A stretch of 24,457 nt of DNA from JAICLL01 sp035252155 (lineage in GTDB: Bacteria; Planctomycetota; Planctomycetia; Pirellulales; JAICIG01). The translations under genes and the position numbers were made by a program. Shown here in pieces: positions 6,475 to 13,775 of this stretch. Position 1 is the first letter of the stretch. Each line of letters opens with the position of its first letter. The DNA lies in the NCBI GenBank assembly GCA_035252155.1, contig DATFDL010000005.1, positions 1-24,457 of the forward strand, read 5' to 3'. The notes beneath the pieces are model-generated. The model did no database searches. It was not told the origin of the DNA and saw nothing but the letters and a program-made list of their open reading frames with translations.

Positions 6475-8943
6475 ATGCGCCGCACCGCATTCCCCACGCT
6501 CGTGGCGTTTCTCGCCGCCTGCTGTCTGGCTGGCTCGGCGCATGCCGCCACGTTCCAGGTTTCGCCGGCCACCGTCAAGCTGACGGGTAACTTCGCCCGA
6601 GCGCAATTAGTGGTCACCGCCCTCAATCCCGACGGCACCGCCGGCGAGCGCTCGGCCGACCTGACGCGCCAGGCGACTTATCTATCGAGCAATCCGCAAG
6701 TGGTCACCGCCACCGCCGCGGGCTTTTTGCTGGCGGTGGGCAATGGCCAGGCTGCCATCAACGTCACCTCGGGCGGTGAGACCATCAGCGTGCCGGTCGA
6801 AGTGAGCGGCGTCGCCGAAAAGCCGCAGATCGGATTCAGCTCGCAGGTGCTGGCGGTGCTCAGCAAGGCGGGCTGCAATGCCGGCGCGTGCCACGCTAGC
6901 CAGTACGGCAAGGGCGGATTTAAGCTGTCGGTTTTCAGCTTTGCTCCCAACGATGACCACGTCGCGATCACGCGCGACCGACAGGGGCGCCGCGTCGATC
7001 CGCTCAACGCCGAGAAAAGCTTGTTTCTGCTTAAGCCGACGTTGGCGGTGCCGCACGGCGGCGGCCGGCGACTGGCAGCCGGCTCAGTCGATTATCAACT
7101 GCTCAAGGCGTGGCTGGAGGGCGGCGCGCCAGGTCCCAAACCCGAGGAGCCGCAGGTGAAGTCGATTCGCGTCTGGCCGCAGCGCCGCGTGGGTCAGCCG
7201 GGCATGACCCAGCAACTGCAAGTCATCGCCACCTACGCCGACGGCAGCACACGCGACGTCACCTGTTGGAGCCGCTTCGACAGCCTCGACGACAGCGTGG
7301 TGAAAGTCACGCCCGAAGGCTTTCTTACCACGGTCGGCAAAGGGCAGTCCTGCGTCATGGCCCGCTTCGCCGGGCAGGCCGAGGTGGCCACCGTCGTCGC
7401 CCCCTATGCCGGGCAGGTCGATCTGGCCGGTTGGACCGAGAACAACTTTATCGACGGCCTGGCCGCTAAGAAATTTCGCGAGCTGGGCATTCCGCCCTCG
7501 CCCTTGTGCGACGACGCCACGTTTATCCGCCGGGCGTTTCTGGATGCCATCGGCACATTGCCGACGCCCGAAGAGGCCGCGGCCTTTCTCGACTCGACCG
7601 ACCCCGACAAACGCCGCAAGCAGGTCGACCGGCTGCTCGGGCTGACGGGCGACCCGGCTCAAGACATCTACAACAACCAATACGCGGCCTACTGGTCGCT
7701 GAAGTGGGCCGACCTGCTGCGGTCGAGCTCGGCGGCCATCGGTGAGCAAGGCATGTGGGCGCTTTATAACTGGATCAACCAGTCGCTGCGCGAAAACCGG
7801 CCCTTCGACCAGTTCGTGCGCGAGCTGATTACCGCGCGCGGCTCGCTCTACAGCAACGGCCCGGCCAACTTTTATCGCGTGGCCAACAACCCGCAAGACC
7901 GGGCCGAAATGACCAGCCAGCTTTTTCTGGGCGTGCGGCTGGGCTGTGCCAAGTGCCACCATCATCCGTTCGAGAAATATAGCCAGGAAGACTACTACGG
8001 CTTCGCGGCGTTTTTTGCCCGTGTGGGCGTGAAGGGCAGCCAGGAGTTCGGACTGTTCGGTCAGGAACAGATTGTATTGGTTTCGAGCGGCGGCGAAGTA
8101 GGGCACCCGCGCACCGGCCAAGTGATGAAACCCACGCCGCTCGAAGGCCAGCCCATCGCCGATGTGACCGACCGCCGCCAGCCGCTGGCCCAATGGCTGA
8201 CCAGCCCCGACAACCCGTTCTTCAGCCGCAACGTGGTCAACCGCTATGTGGCCTATCTGCTGGGCCGCGGGCTGGTCGAGCCGATCGACGATTTGCGGGC
8301 GACCAATCCTCCTAGCAACGCCGAGCTGCTCGATGCCCTGGCCGCCGAGTTTGCCAAAAGCTGCTTCGACGTCAAAAAATTGATCCGCACGATCATGACT
8401 TCGCGGCTTTATCAGCTCGACTCGCAGCCGACGCCCGGCAACGCGGCCGACACGCGGTTCTACAGCCACTATCGCGTGAAGCGGCTGGGGGCCGAGGTGC
8501 TGCTCGACGCCCTCGACTCGGCGACCGGCACGCACACCAAGTTCAAAAGCATGCCGTTGGGTTCACGGGCGATCGAGTTGCCCGACGGAGATTACCCCGA
8601 CTATTTCTTGAAGACGTTCGGCAAGCCGCGTCGGGCAAGCGTGTGCGAGTGCGAGCGATCGTCGGAGGCGAACCTGGCCCAGGCGCTGCACACGCTTAAC
8701 GGCGATTTGCTGGCGAACAAAATCGCCGACGCCGGCGGGCGGCTAGCCAAGCTCTTGGCGGCGAACACGCCCTTCGAGCAAAACGTGACGGAGCTGTGGC
8801 TCGCCACCTGGTCGCGCCGGCCTACAGAGCAAGAGTTGGCGGCGCTTCGGTCGTTCCACGATCAAAGCCCAAACCCGAAGACGTTTTATGAAGATTTGCT
8901 GTGGACGTTGGTCAACTCGAAGCAGTTTTTGCACGTCAGGTGA
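6475..8943 (+). CDS. DUF1549/DUF1553 protein with bacterial Ig-like domains, exported
   Basis: An 822-residue planctomycete-type exported protein. The ATG at 6475 gives a typical signal peptide (RRTAFPTLVAFLAACCLAGS, cut near AHA); an in-frame ATG at 6433 is also possible. Order of domains: Ig-like (Big_2) about 25-107; a cytochrome-like segment with CNAGACH at 134-140; a second Ig-like domain about 225-320; DUF1549 about 325-535, containing canonical CAKCH at 491-495 followed by HHPFEKYSQEDYYG; DUF1553 from about 575 to the C-terminus. The CxxCH may bind haem, but the first motif has four residues between the cysteines and is not a standard haem site. The family's function is unknown; proposed roles are in the envelope or polysaccharide breakdown. 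A PPC-domain gene follows, and no DUF1501 partner is seen. Confidence 0.93.
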   Translation: MRRTAFPTLVAFLAACCLAGSAHAATFQVSPATVKLTGNFARAQLVVTALNPDGTAGERSADLTRQATYLSSNPQVVTATAAGFLLAVGNGQAAINVTSGGETISVPVEVSGVAEKPQIGFSSQVLAVLSKAGCNAGACHASQYGKGGFKLSVFSFAPNDDHVAITRDRQGRRVDPLNAEKSLFLLKPTLAVPHGGGRRLAAGSVDYQLLKAWLEGGAPGPKPEEPQVKSIRVWPQRRVGQPGMTQQLQVIATYADGSTRDVTCWSRFDSLDDSVVKVTPEGFLTTVGKGQSCVMARFAGQAEVATVVAPYAGQVDLAGWTENNFIDGLAAKKFRELGIPPSPLCDDATFIRRAFLDAIGTLPTPEEAAAFLDSTDPDKRRKQVDRLLGLTGDPAQDIYNNQYAAYWSLKWADLLRSSSAAIGEQGMWALYNWINQSLRENRPFDQFVRELITARGSLYSNGPANFYRVANNPQDRAEMTSQLFLGVRLGCAKCHHHPFEKYSQEDYYGFAAFFARVGVKGSQEFGLFGQEQIVLVSSGGEVGHPRTGQVMKPTPLEGQPIADVTDRRQPLAQWLTSPDNPFFSRNVVNRYVAYLLGRGLVEPIDDLRATNPPSNAELLDALAAEFAKSCFDVKKLIRTIMTSRLYQLDSQPTPGNAADTRFYSHYRVKRLGAEVLLDALDSATGTHTKFKSMPLGSRAIELPDGDYPDYFLKTFGKPRRASVCECERSSEANLAQALHTLNGDLLANKIADAGGRLAKLLAANTPFEQNVTELWLATWSRRPTEQELAALRSFHDQSPNPKTFYEDLLWTLVNSKQFLHVR

Positions 8944-8991
8944 CGGATGAATGCGGAGTGCGGAGTGCAGATGAATGCGGAATTGAGAGTG
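8944..8991. repeat. Short direct and tandem GCGGAGT/GAATGCGGA repeats
   Basis: GATGAATGCGGA occurs twice (8946-8957 and 8970-8981), and GCGGAGT is tandem between them. Both candidate ATG starts of the downstream gene (8947 and 8971) lie in this repeat. It directly follows the stop of the DUF1549 gene and leads into the inverted repeat at 9029-9120. Confidence 0.6.
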
Positions 8992-11235
8992 AGACCCTGT
9001 GGGGAACGGGCTCCATCACGCCACGCGGTCTGTAGGGAACGCCCTCCGTGGCGTTCCTTGAACTGCGATTCGGCCCCGCGCCGCCCCTCACGGAATGCCA
9101 CGGAGGGCGTTCCCTACAGACATTCTGCCCTCTCAATCGGAACGGGCGCCTTGATTGCGCTCATTGTTGTATTGCTTGCCGCTCCCACATTCGGGCAAAG
9201 CTCGTATCCGATGCTGATGAGCCTCAAGCCGCTCGCCGTGCAAATCGGCCAGACGACCGAATGCGAGGTTTCTGCCCGCTACAACCTTCACGGCGCCTAT
9301 CAGGTGTTTGTCAGCGGTTCGGGCGTGACGGGCGAAGTCGTCCCACCGGAAACAAAGCCCGGCGAACCGCCGCCGGAGAAAAAGCCCGAAATGCCCAGGA
9401 TCAAGCTGCGGTTCACCGCCGCGGCCGACGCGGTGCCGGGGGTGCGCAGCTTCCGCGTGGCCACGCCCCAAGGGGCTTCGACCGTCGGCACGTTGGTGGC
9501 CGTGCGCGATCCGATTATATACGAGGCTGCCGATAACGACACGCTAGTGAAGGCCCAGGCGGTGGCGTTGCCCGCCACGCTCTGCGGTGCCATCGAAAAA
9601 GGCGAAGACGTCGATTACTTCAAGTTCACCGTGCCGGCGGCCGGCGGCTGGACGTTCCATGTGCAGTCGTCGCGCTGCGAAGACAAAATTCACGACTTGC
9701 AGACGCACTCCGATCCCATCCTTACGGTACGCAACTCGACCGGCACGGTGCTGGCGGCTAACGACAATTACTTCTATGCCGATCCGCTGCTGTATTACAA
9801 CTTCACGGCGGCGGGCGAGTATTTTCTCGAAATCCGCGATGTGCGCTATCACGGCAACGGCGATTGGCAATATGTGATCGAAGCCAACAACCGGCCGTTC
9901 GTGACCAACATCTATCCCTCGCGGCTGACGCCCGGTACGGCCACGCGCGTGCAGCTTGTCGGTTACAACCTGCCGGCCGATTCGACCGCGTTGGTCACGC
10001 TGCCGCCGGATATCCCTGACGGCCCGCACTGGATCAATCTGCCGCTGGCCGGCGTGCAGGCCAATGCCGCGCCGGTGATCGTCAGCCGGCTGCCTGAAGT
10101 GCTGGAAGTCGAGACCGACAACAACCTGCCGGCCCAGGCGCAGCCGACCGCGGTGCCCAGCGGCGCCAGCGGACGCATCGGCCAGCCGGGCGACATTGAT
10201 TGTTATGTGTTCGAGGCGAAGCAGGGCGAGCGGTTCAGCTTCGAAGTGCTTGCCCGGCGGCATCAATCGATGCTCGATCCGCTCTTGCGGATCCTCAACG
10301 CCCAGGGCGGCGCTGTCTCGGAAGCCGACGACATGAACAACGGTCGGCACATCTATGCCGACCCGTTTCTGGAGAACTGGACCGCGCCGGCCGACGGTAA
10401 ATTTGTGATCGAGCTGCGCGATCTGCACCAGCGCGGTGGCCCCGAGTACGTCTACCATTTGCAAGTCACCAAGAGCGAGCCGTATTTCACGCTCGACATC
10501 GACAGCGACAAGACGCTGCTCTCGCCGGGCACGGCCGGAGTGATTTTTGCCCGTGTCTATCGCAAGAACGGTTTTGCGGGCGAGGTGCAGTTGGCGGTCG
10601 AAGGTCTTCCACCGGGCGTGACGGCCAGTTGCGGGCGGATTCTGGCCAGTGGCAACGACGGCTGCATTGTGTTGCAGGCGGCGGCCGATGCCCCGCGCAG
10701 CGCGGCGAACGTGCAAATCACCGGCTCGGCCAGCTTGCCGGCGGCCGACGCCAGCCAACCGCCGCGGCAGCTCACCGCCGTCGCCCTGCCGCTGCAAGAA
10801 ATTTATATGCCCGGCGGCGGCCGCAGCCATTTTCCGGTCGATATGCACACCGTCTCGGTGGGCGACATGATGGACCTCAAGAGCGTGAAGCTCAGCACCA
10901 ACGCGGTGACGCTCAAGCCGGGAGGCTCGCAAAAGATCGACGTGACGATCGAGCGCCGCGAAGGATTTAAGGGCAACGTCACGCTCGACGTCATCTATCA
11001 GCACTTAGGCAGCATCTACGGCAACAGCCTGCCGCCCGGCGTGACGATCGACGAGAAACAAAGCCAGACGCTGCTCTCCGGCGAGCAATCGCAAGGCTAC
11101 CTGACACTCTCCGCCGCGGCCGACGCCAAACCGATCGAGAATCAGCAGATCGCCGTGATGGCCAACGTCTCGATCAACTTCGTGATGAAGTACAGCTATT
11201 GCGGCGAGCCGGTCAAGGTGACGGTGACGCCGTGA
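8947..11235 (+). CDS. Exported protein with two PPC (pre-peptidase C-terminal) domains
   Basis: 762 residues from the ATG at 8947. Residues 1-58 are translated from intergenic repeats and look unlike protein; a hydrophobic export segment follows (GALIALIVVLLAAPTFGQ, about 67-84), so the original start was probably further in (TTG 9151 is in frame). The mature part has an Ig-like region, then a PPC domain about 187-320 (DVDYFKFTVPAAGGWTFHV, DPILTVRNSTG, GEYFLEIRDV). A second PPC domain spans about 386-512 (DIDCYVFEAKQGERFSFEV, DPLLRILNAQG, GKFVIELRDL), followed by beta-sandwich-like C-terminal repeats. PPC domains are extracellular beta-sandwiches, often on secreted enzymes; no catalytic domain is seen here. 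It follows the DUF1549 gene with only 3 bp between them, so the two probably act together at the cell surface. Confidence 0.88.
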   Translation: MNAECGVQMNAELRVRPCGERAPSRHAVCRERPPWRSLNCDSAPRRPSRNATEGVPYRHSALSIGTGALIALIVVLLAAPTFGQSSYPMLMSLKPLAVQIGQTTECEVSARYNLHGAYQVFVSGSGVTGEVVPPETKPGEPPPEKKPEMPRIKLRFTAAADAVPGVRSFRVATPQGASTVGTLVAVRDPIIYEAADNDTLVKAQAVALPATLCGAIEKGEDVDYFKFTVPAAGGWTFHVQSSRCEDKIHDLQTHSDPILTVRNSTGTVLAANDNYFYADPLLYYNFTAAGEYFLEIRDVRYHGNGDWQYVIEANNRPFVTNIYPSRLTPGTATRVQLVGYNLPADSTALVTLPPDIPDGPHWINLPLAGVQANAAPVIVSRLPEVLEVETDNNLPAQAQPTAVPSGASGRIGQPGDIDCYVFEAKQGERFSFEVLARRHQSMLDPLLRILNAQGGAVSEADDMNNGRHIYADPFLENWTAPADGKFVIELRDLHQRGGPEYVYHLQVTKSEPYFTLDIDSDKTLLSPGTAGVIFARVYRKNGFAGEVQLAVEGLPPGVTASCGRILASGNDGCIVLQAAADAPRSAANVQITGSASLPAADASQPPRQLTAVALPLQEIYMPGGGRSHFPVDMHTVSVGDMMDLKSVKLSTNAVTLKPGGSQKIDVTIERREGFKGNVTLDVIYQHLGSIYGNSLPPGVTIDEKQSQTLLSGEQSQGYLTLSAAADAKPIENQQIAVMANVSINFVMKYSYCGEPVKVTVTP
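9029..9120. repeat. Inverted pair of the CTGTAGGGAACGCC dispersed repeat
   Basis: Two 29-bp arms, 9029-9057 and 9092-9120, are inverted copies with one mismatch around a 34-nt loop. They are the same unit as the repeat at 1-30. The whole structure lies inside the open frame of the PPC-domain gene and would encode peptides such as RNATEGVPYR. It could fold into a long hairpin in mRNA close to the translation start. Confidence 0.9.
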
Positions 11236-11236
11236 G

Positions 11237-12154
11237 CTATTCGCCGGCCACGTCGGCCGGCAAGGGAACGCTGAATTGGAAATAATCCCGTTTGGGGTCG
11301 CTGTAGTCGAGCAGCCGCTCGGCGGTCCAAACGATCTGCCCGCGGTAACGCGTTTCCATCTTGCCCGACGTGCGGCGGGCCAAGGCGTATCGCCATTCAT
11401 AATCTCCATCGCCTTCGCCGCCCGCATGCGCGGCTTCGAGCAGCAAAAACGTTTCAGGATCGGTTCCCTGCACGAAGGCGAAGATCGCGCCATCCAGCGG
11501 GCCGGCGGAGTCTGGTTCGTACCGATAGACCGGCCGGGGCAACATCCGCAACTCCTCACGATCGCTGTCGTCGGCGTTCCAACCCAGCAAGGTCGTGCGG
11601 AAATCGCGGGCCAACGATTTCAACTGTCGTAATCGCTCGGCGGCCGATTTCTGCGGCCGGTCTGCGTCGGGCACAGGCCGGTATTCGACCCCACGATTCG
11701 AGCATTGCCAAACCGTCTGGCCCTCGCGCACGGCGGCGATTGGCCCCTCGGCGAGAGACTGAAAGTTATCGCACAGCCGCCCCGCCCACGGATAGACGCA
11801 CACGGTGGCCAGCGGGCGGCCATTCCGAGTCCAAATATACGTGGCGCCATCAGCCGAGCCGCGGGTGAGGTTCGCCCAGCGGAGTACGCACCGCAGCTTG
11901 AGCGGCTTTTGACGATCGGCGCCGGCGTACAGCGAGTATTTCCCGGCCGACTTGTCGAGCATGCGGTGCAGCGTTGATTTTCCCTCGGGCACTTTGTCGG
12001 CGGCCGCGGCATCGCCGCCGGGTTGGTCGGCCCGGCTGATTGGGGCGTCGGCTCCGCACAGAATCGCCGCCAAGAGGGCCGTTAGGCAAGCGATCAGGCG
12101 CCGACACTGACAAACCGCCGTCGCAACGACGGAACGATCGTAGCCTAGCATCAT
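11237..12154 (-). CDS. Exported hypothetical protein
   Basis: About 305 residues from the ATG at 12154; a second ATG at 12151 follows directly. A GAGGG immediately upstream favours one of these two over the earlier possible start at 12202. The N-terminus has a basic region then a hydrophobic stretch (RLIACLTALLAAILCGA, about 19-35), consistent with a signal peptide. The mature protein is mixed alpha/beta with several Trp and Cys residues, a segment PWAGRLCDNFQSLAEGPIAAVREGQ, and a C-terminal half rich in aromatic residues. I recognise no domain or catalytic motif. It is the last gene of a minus-strand series after the GNAT gene, with an 84-bp gap carrying a palindrome. Its stop is one base from the stop of the convergent PPC gene. 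Confidence 0.8.
   Translation of the reverse strand: MMLGYDRSVVATAVCQCRRLIACLTALLAAILCGADAPISRADQPGGDAAAADKVPEGKSTLHRMLDKSAGKYSLYAGADRQKPLKLRCVLRWANLTRGSADGATYIWTRNGRPLATVCVYPWAGRLCDNFQSLAEGPIAAVREGQTVWQCSNRGVEYRPVPDADRPQKSAAERLRQLKSLARDFRTTLLGWNADDSDREELRMLPRPVYRYEPDSAGPLDGAIFAFVQGTDPETFLLLEAAHAGGEGDGDYEWRYALARRTSGKMETRYRGQIVWTAERLLDYSDPKRDYFQFSVPLPADVAGE
11243..11261. terminator. GC-rich hairpin at convergent gene ends
   Basis: GCCGGCC (11243-11249) pairs perfectly with GGCCGGC (11255-11261) around ACGTC. It lies 7 bases after the PPC gene stop and within the last codons of the convergent hypothetical gene, where a bidirectional terminator would be expected. No T tract follows on either strand, so the role is inferred. 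Confidence 0.45.
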
Positions 12155-12192
12155 TCCCTCATATTTGTTGAGCTTGACCGAAGCTGGAACCG

Positions 12193-12209
12193 CCCGGCAC
12201 AAGGCCGGG
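12193..12209. repeat. CCCGGC...GCCGGG palindrome
   Basis: CCCGGC (12193-12198) and GCCGGG (12204-12209) form a 6-bp GC stem with a 5-nt loop in the gap between the GNAT gene and the downstream exported hypothetical. It may act as a transcript-stabilising or terminating hairpin, or be one copy of a dispersed palindrome. No second copy is present in this window. Confidence 0.5.
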
Positions 12210-12238
12210 AGCTACCGCGCACACTTCAACCCTGCCCC

Positions 12239-12712
12239 TTACCCGCTCATTCGCTTGCGGAATACCACCATGTCGTCGCCATCGGCGTAATAGTCGGGCA
12301 ACACGGCCACCTGGTCGTATTGGTGTTTTACATAAAACCGCCGCGTCAGATCGTAGTGCGGCAGCGAAGACGTTTCGATCAGTAAAATGCGGCCGTGGCG
12401 TTGGTGGATGTCGTCTTCGATGAACTGCAGCAGCGATCCGCCGATGCCGCGGGCCTGAGTCTGCTTGCTGACGGCGATCCAATAGAGATACCAGGCGTGG
12501 TCGGTCATCGCCGCCGGGGCGTAATAGGCAAAGCCGACGATTTGCCCGGCGTCTTCAAACGTGATCGAGCGATGCCCGTGCGCGTGGTTCGTGGCATGAT
12601 AGTCGTTCAACACTTCTTCCAGCGCGTCGATTTCCAGCGGCTTGAAGACGCCGGTCTGTCGGGCCAAGTCGATGAGTGCGTACTGATCGGAGGGGATCGT
12701 GGGTCGGATCAT
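12239..12712 (-). CDS. GNAT-family N-acetyltransferase
   Basis: A 157-residue single-domain GNAT protein. These enzymes move an acetyl group from acetyl-CoA to an amine on a small molecule, peptide or protein. The acetyl-CoA loop is clear in KQTQARGIGGSLLQFIE (about residues 83-99), preceded by the beta strand AWYLYWIAVS and followed by ILLIETSSLPHYDLTRRFYVKHQY, a typical C-terminal half. The substrate cannot be predicted. It starts 11 bp after the Uma2-family gene ends, suggesting one transcript. Its N-terminus (MIRPTIPSDQYALIDLARQ) is the usual family opening, so the start is well supported. Confidence 0.93.
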   Translation of the reverse strand: MIRPTIPSDQYALIDLARQTGVFKPLEIDALEEVLNDYHATNHAHGHRSITFEDAGQIVGFAYYAPAAMTDHAWYLYWIAVSKQTQARGIGGSLLQFIEDDIHQRHGRILLIETSSLPHYDLTRRFYVKHQYDQVAVLPDYYADGDDMVVFRKRMSG

Positions 12713-12723
12713 AGATATCTCGT

Positions 12724-13509
12724 TCAGCCGGTCGTGCCTTGGCCGTTTCCACCGTTGGCCGAAGCGCGTCGCAACCGCTCGATTTCTTGCCGCAACCGTT
12801 CGTTCTCCTCTTCGGCGCGGAGCCGCGCATCTCGTTCGCGTTGACGCTCTTCCTCGGTATGAACGCGCTCGCTCTCCACGCGGCGTGCCTGATCTTCCGC
12901 CGCGAGCCGAAGCTCTTCCTCCGTTGGCAGCCAGGCATTCGTAACCGGATCATAGATCCGCAGATCGCCCTCATCGCGCTCGAATTGCAGGCCGCCCAGC
13001 ACTTGGCTCGGCAAGCGTCCCGCGACTGGTTCAATCGGCAGGTACTCGCCGTGCTCTAAGCGATAGCGTTGCAGCGGCGGGTCAAGGTACTCGGCGTAGG
13101 GGTCGAAGAGGATGTATTCGCGCACGCTCAACATTTGGCGATAAAGCCACATCTTATCGTCAACGTCTTCATCGCGAGTCGAAGCGCTGGTCAGCTCAAT
13201 TACGAGATCGGGAGTACGCCCGCCCTCTTCCCAGACAAGGTATTTCTTGCGCGGCTTGTCCCGGGGGACGCCGAAGACGACGAATACGTCCGGCGACACA
13301 TGCTTGAGCCGCTCGCCGGGCACGTAGTACACGAACATGTTGGCCGCCGCGAAGAAGGTTGGGTTGTCGGCGTAATACCGGTCGAGCGCGTCGCGCAGCT
13401 TGACCATGTTGTTGATGTGGCAGGGCGTTTCACCCACGGGACGACTGTCTCCTGAGGGGTAGTCGATTTCCTCGCCGAGCGCTGGCCGTGTAAAAGGTAG
13501 AGTGGCCAT
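12724..13509 (-). CDS. Uma2-family PD-(D/E)XK nuclease-like protein with C-terminal coiled coil
   Basis: A 261-residue protein of the Uma2 (DUF820) family, which has a restriction-endonuclease fold. Candidate active-site residues are in order: D74 in SPDVFVV, E105 in PDLVIELTS and K119 in DVDDKMWLYR, followed by the family segment REYILFDPY. Residues about 195-250 form a highly charged coiled coil (EEERQRERDARLRAEEENER), a common tail in cyanobacterial and planctomycete members. The biological role of the family is unsettled; an active nuclease has not been generally shown. CAGGAGA lies upstream of the ATG. It is the first gene of the Uma2-GNAT unit and is transcribed away from the M28 gene. 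Many copies per genome would be typical. Confidence 0.93.
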   Translation of the reverse strand: MATLPFTRPALGEEIDYPSGDSRPVGETPCHINNMVKLRDALDRYYADNPTFFAAANMFVYYVPGERLKHVSPDVFVVFGVPRDKPRKKYLVWEEGGRTPDLVIELTSASTRDEDVDDKMWLYRQMLSVREYILFDPYAEYLDPPLQRYRLEHGEYLPIEPVAGRLPSQVLGGLQFERDEGDLRIYDPVTNAWLPTEEELRLAAEDQARRVESERVHTEEERQRERDARLRAEEENERLRQEIERLRRASANGGNGQGTTG

Positions 13510-13584
13510 GCGAGTTGGGTCTCCTGCCGGGTGTTGACTTCATTTTATCCTTGCGCAACGCCGCCGTCATCTAGCATTTCCCGG

Positions 13585-13692
13585 TTTTGACTTTTGCATT
13601 TTTCATTTTGACTTCTCATTCGGCCGGGAATTCGGCCCGCGGCCGTTCTGCAGATCGGCAAAAGGTAAAAATGCAAAATGCAAAAGTCAAAA
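13585..13692. repeat. AT-rich inverted repeat TTTTGACTTTTGCATTTT
   Basis: An 18-bp perfect inverted repeat: 13585-13602 and 13675-13692, with a 72-nt GC-rich spacer. Extra partial copies of the CAAAATGCAAAA unit extend the right arm on both sides (13660-13702). It occupies most of the 266-bp gap between the divergent Uma2 and M28 genes, and its base composition contrasts strongly with the flanks. No coding signal or transposase is present. It may be a dispersed repeat or a fossil mobile element; it also separates the promoters of two divergent genes. Confidence 0.75.
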
Positions 13693-13775
13693 TGCAAAAT
13701 GGAGCCGACCTAGAAAGGCCGTCCGACGAGTGTTAAGCTTGGCCGGTCACCCGCACCCAAAGGCACAAGCATATC

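Noticed and set aside
7084..8535. Long minus-strand open frame of 483 codons opposite the DUF1549 gene
   Set aside because: High GC content leaves antisense frames open. The plus strand has recognised domains, and this frame shows low-complexity Arg/Gly/Val composition with no motif.
9544..11004. Long minus-strand frame of 486 codons opposite the PPC gene
   Set aside because: Antisense shadow of a gene with two PPC domains; Arg/His-rich and without recognisable folds.
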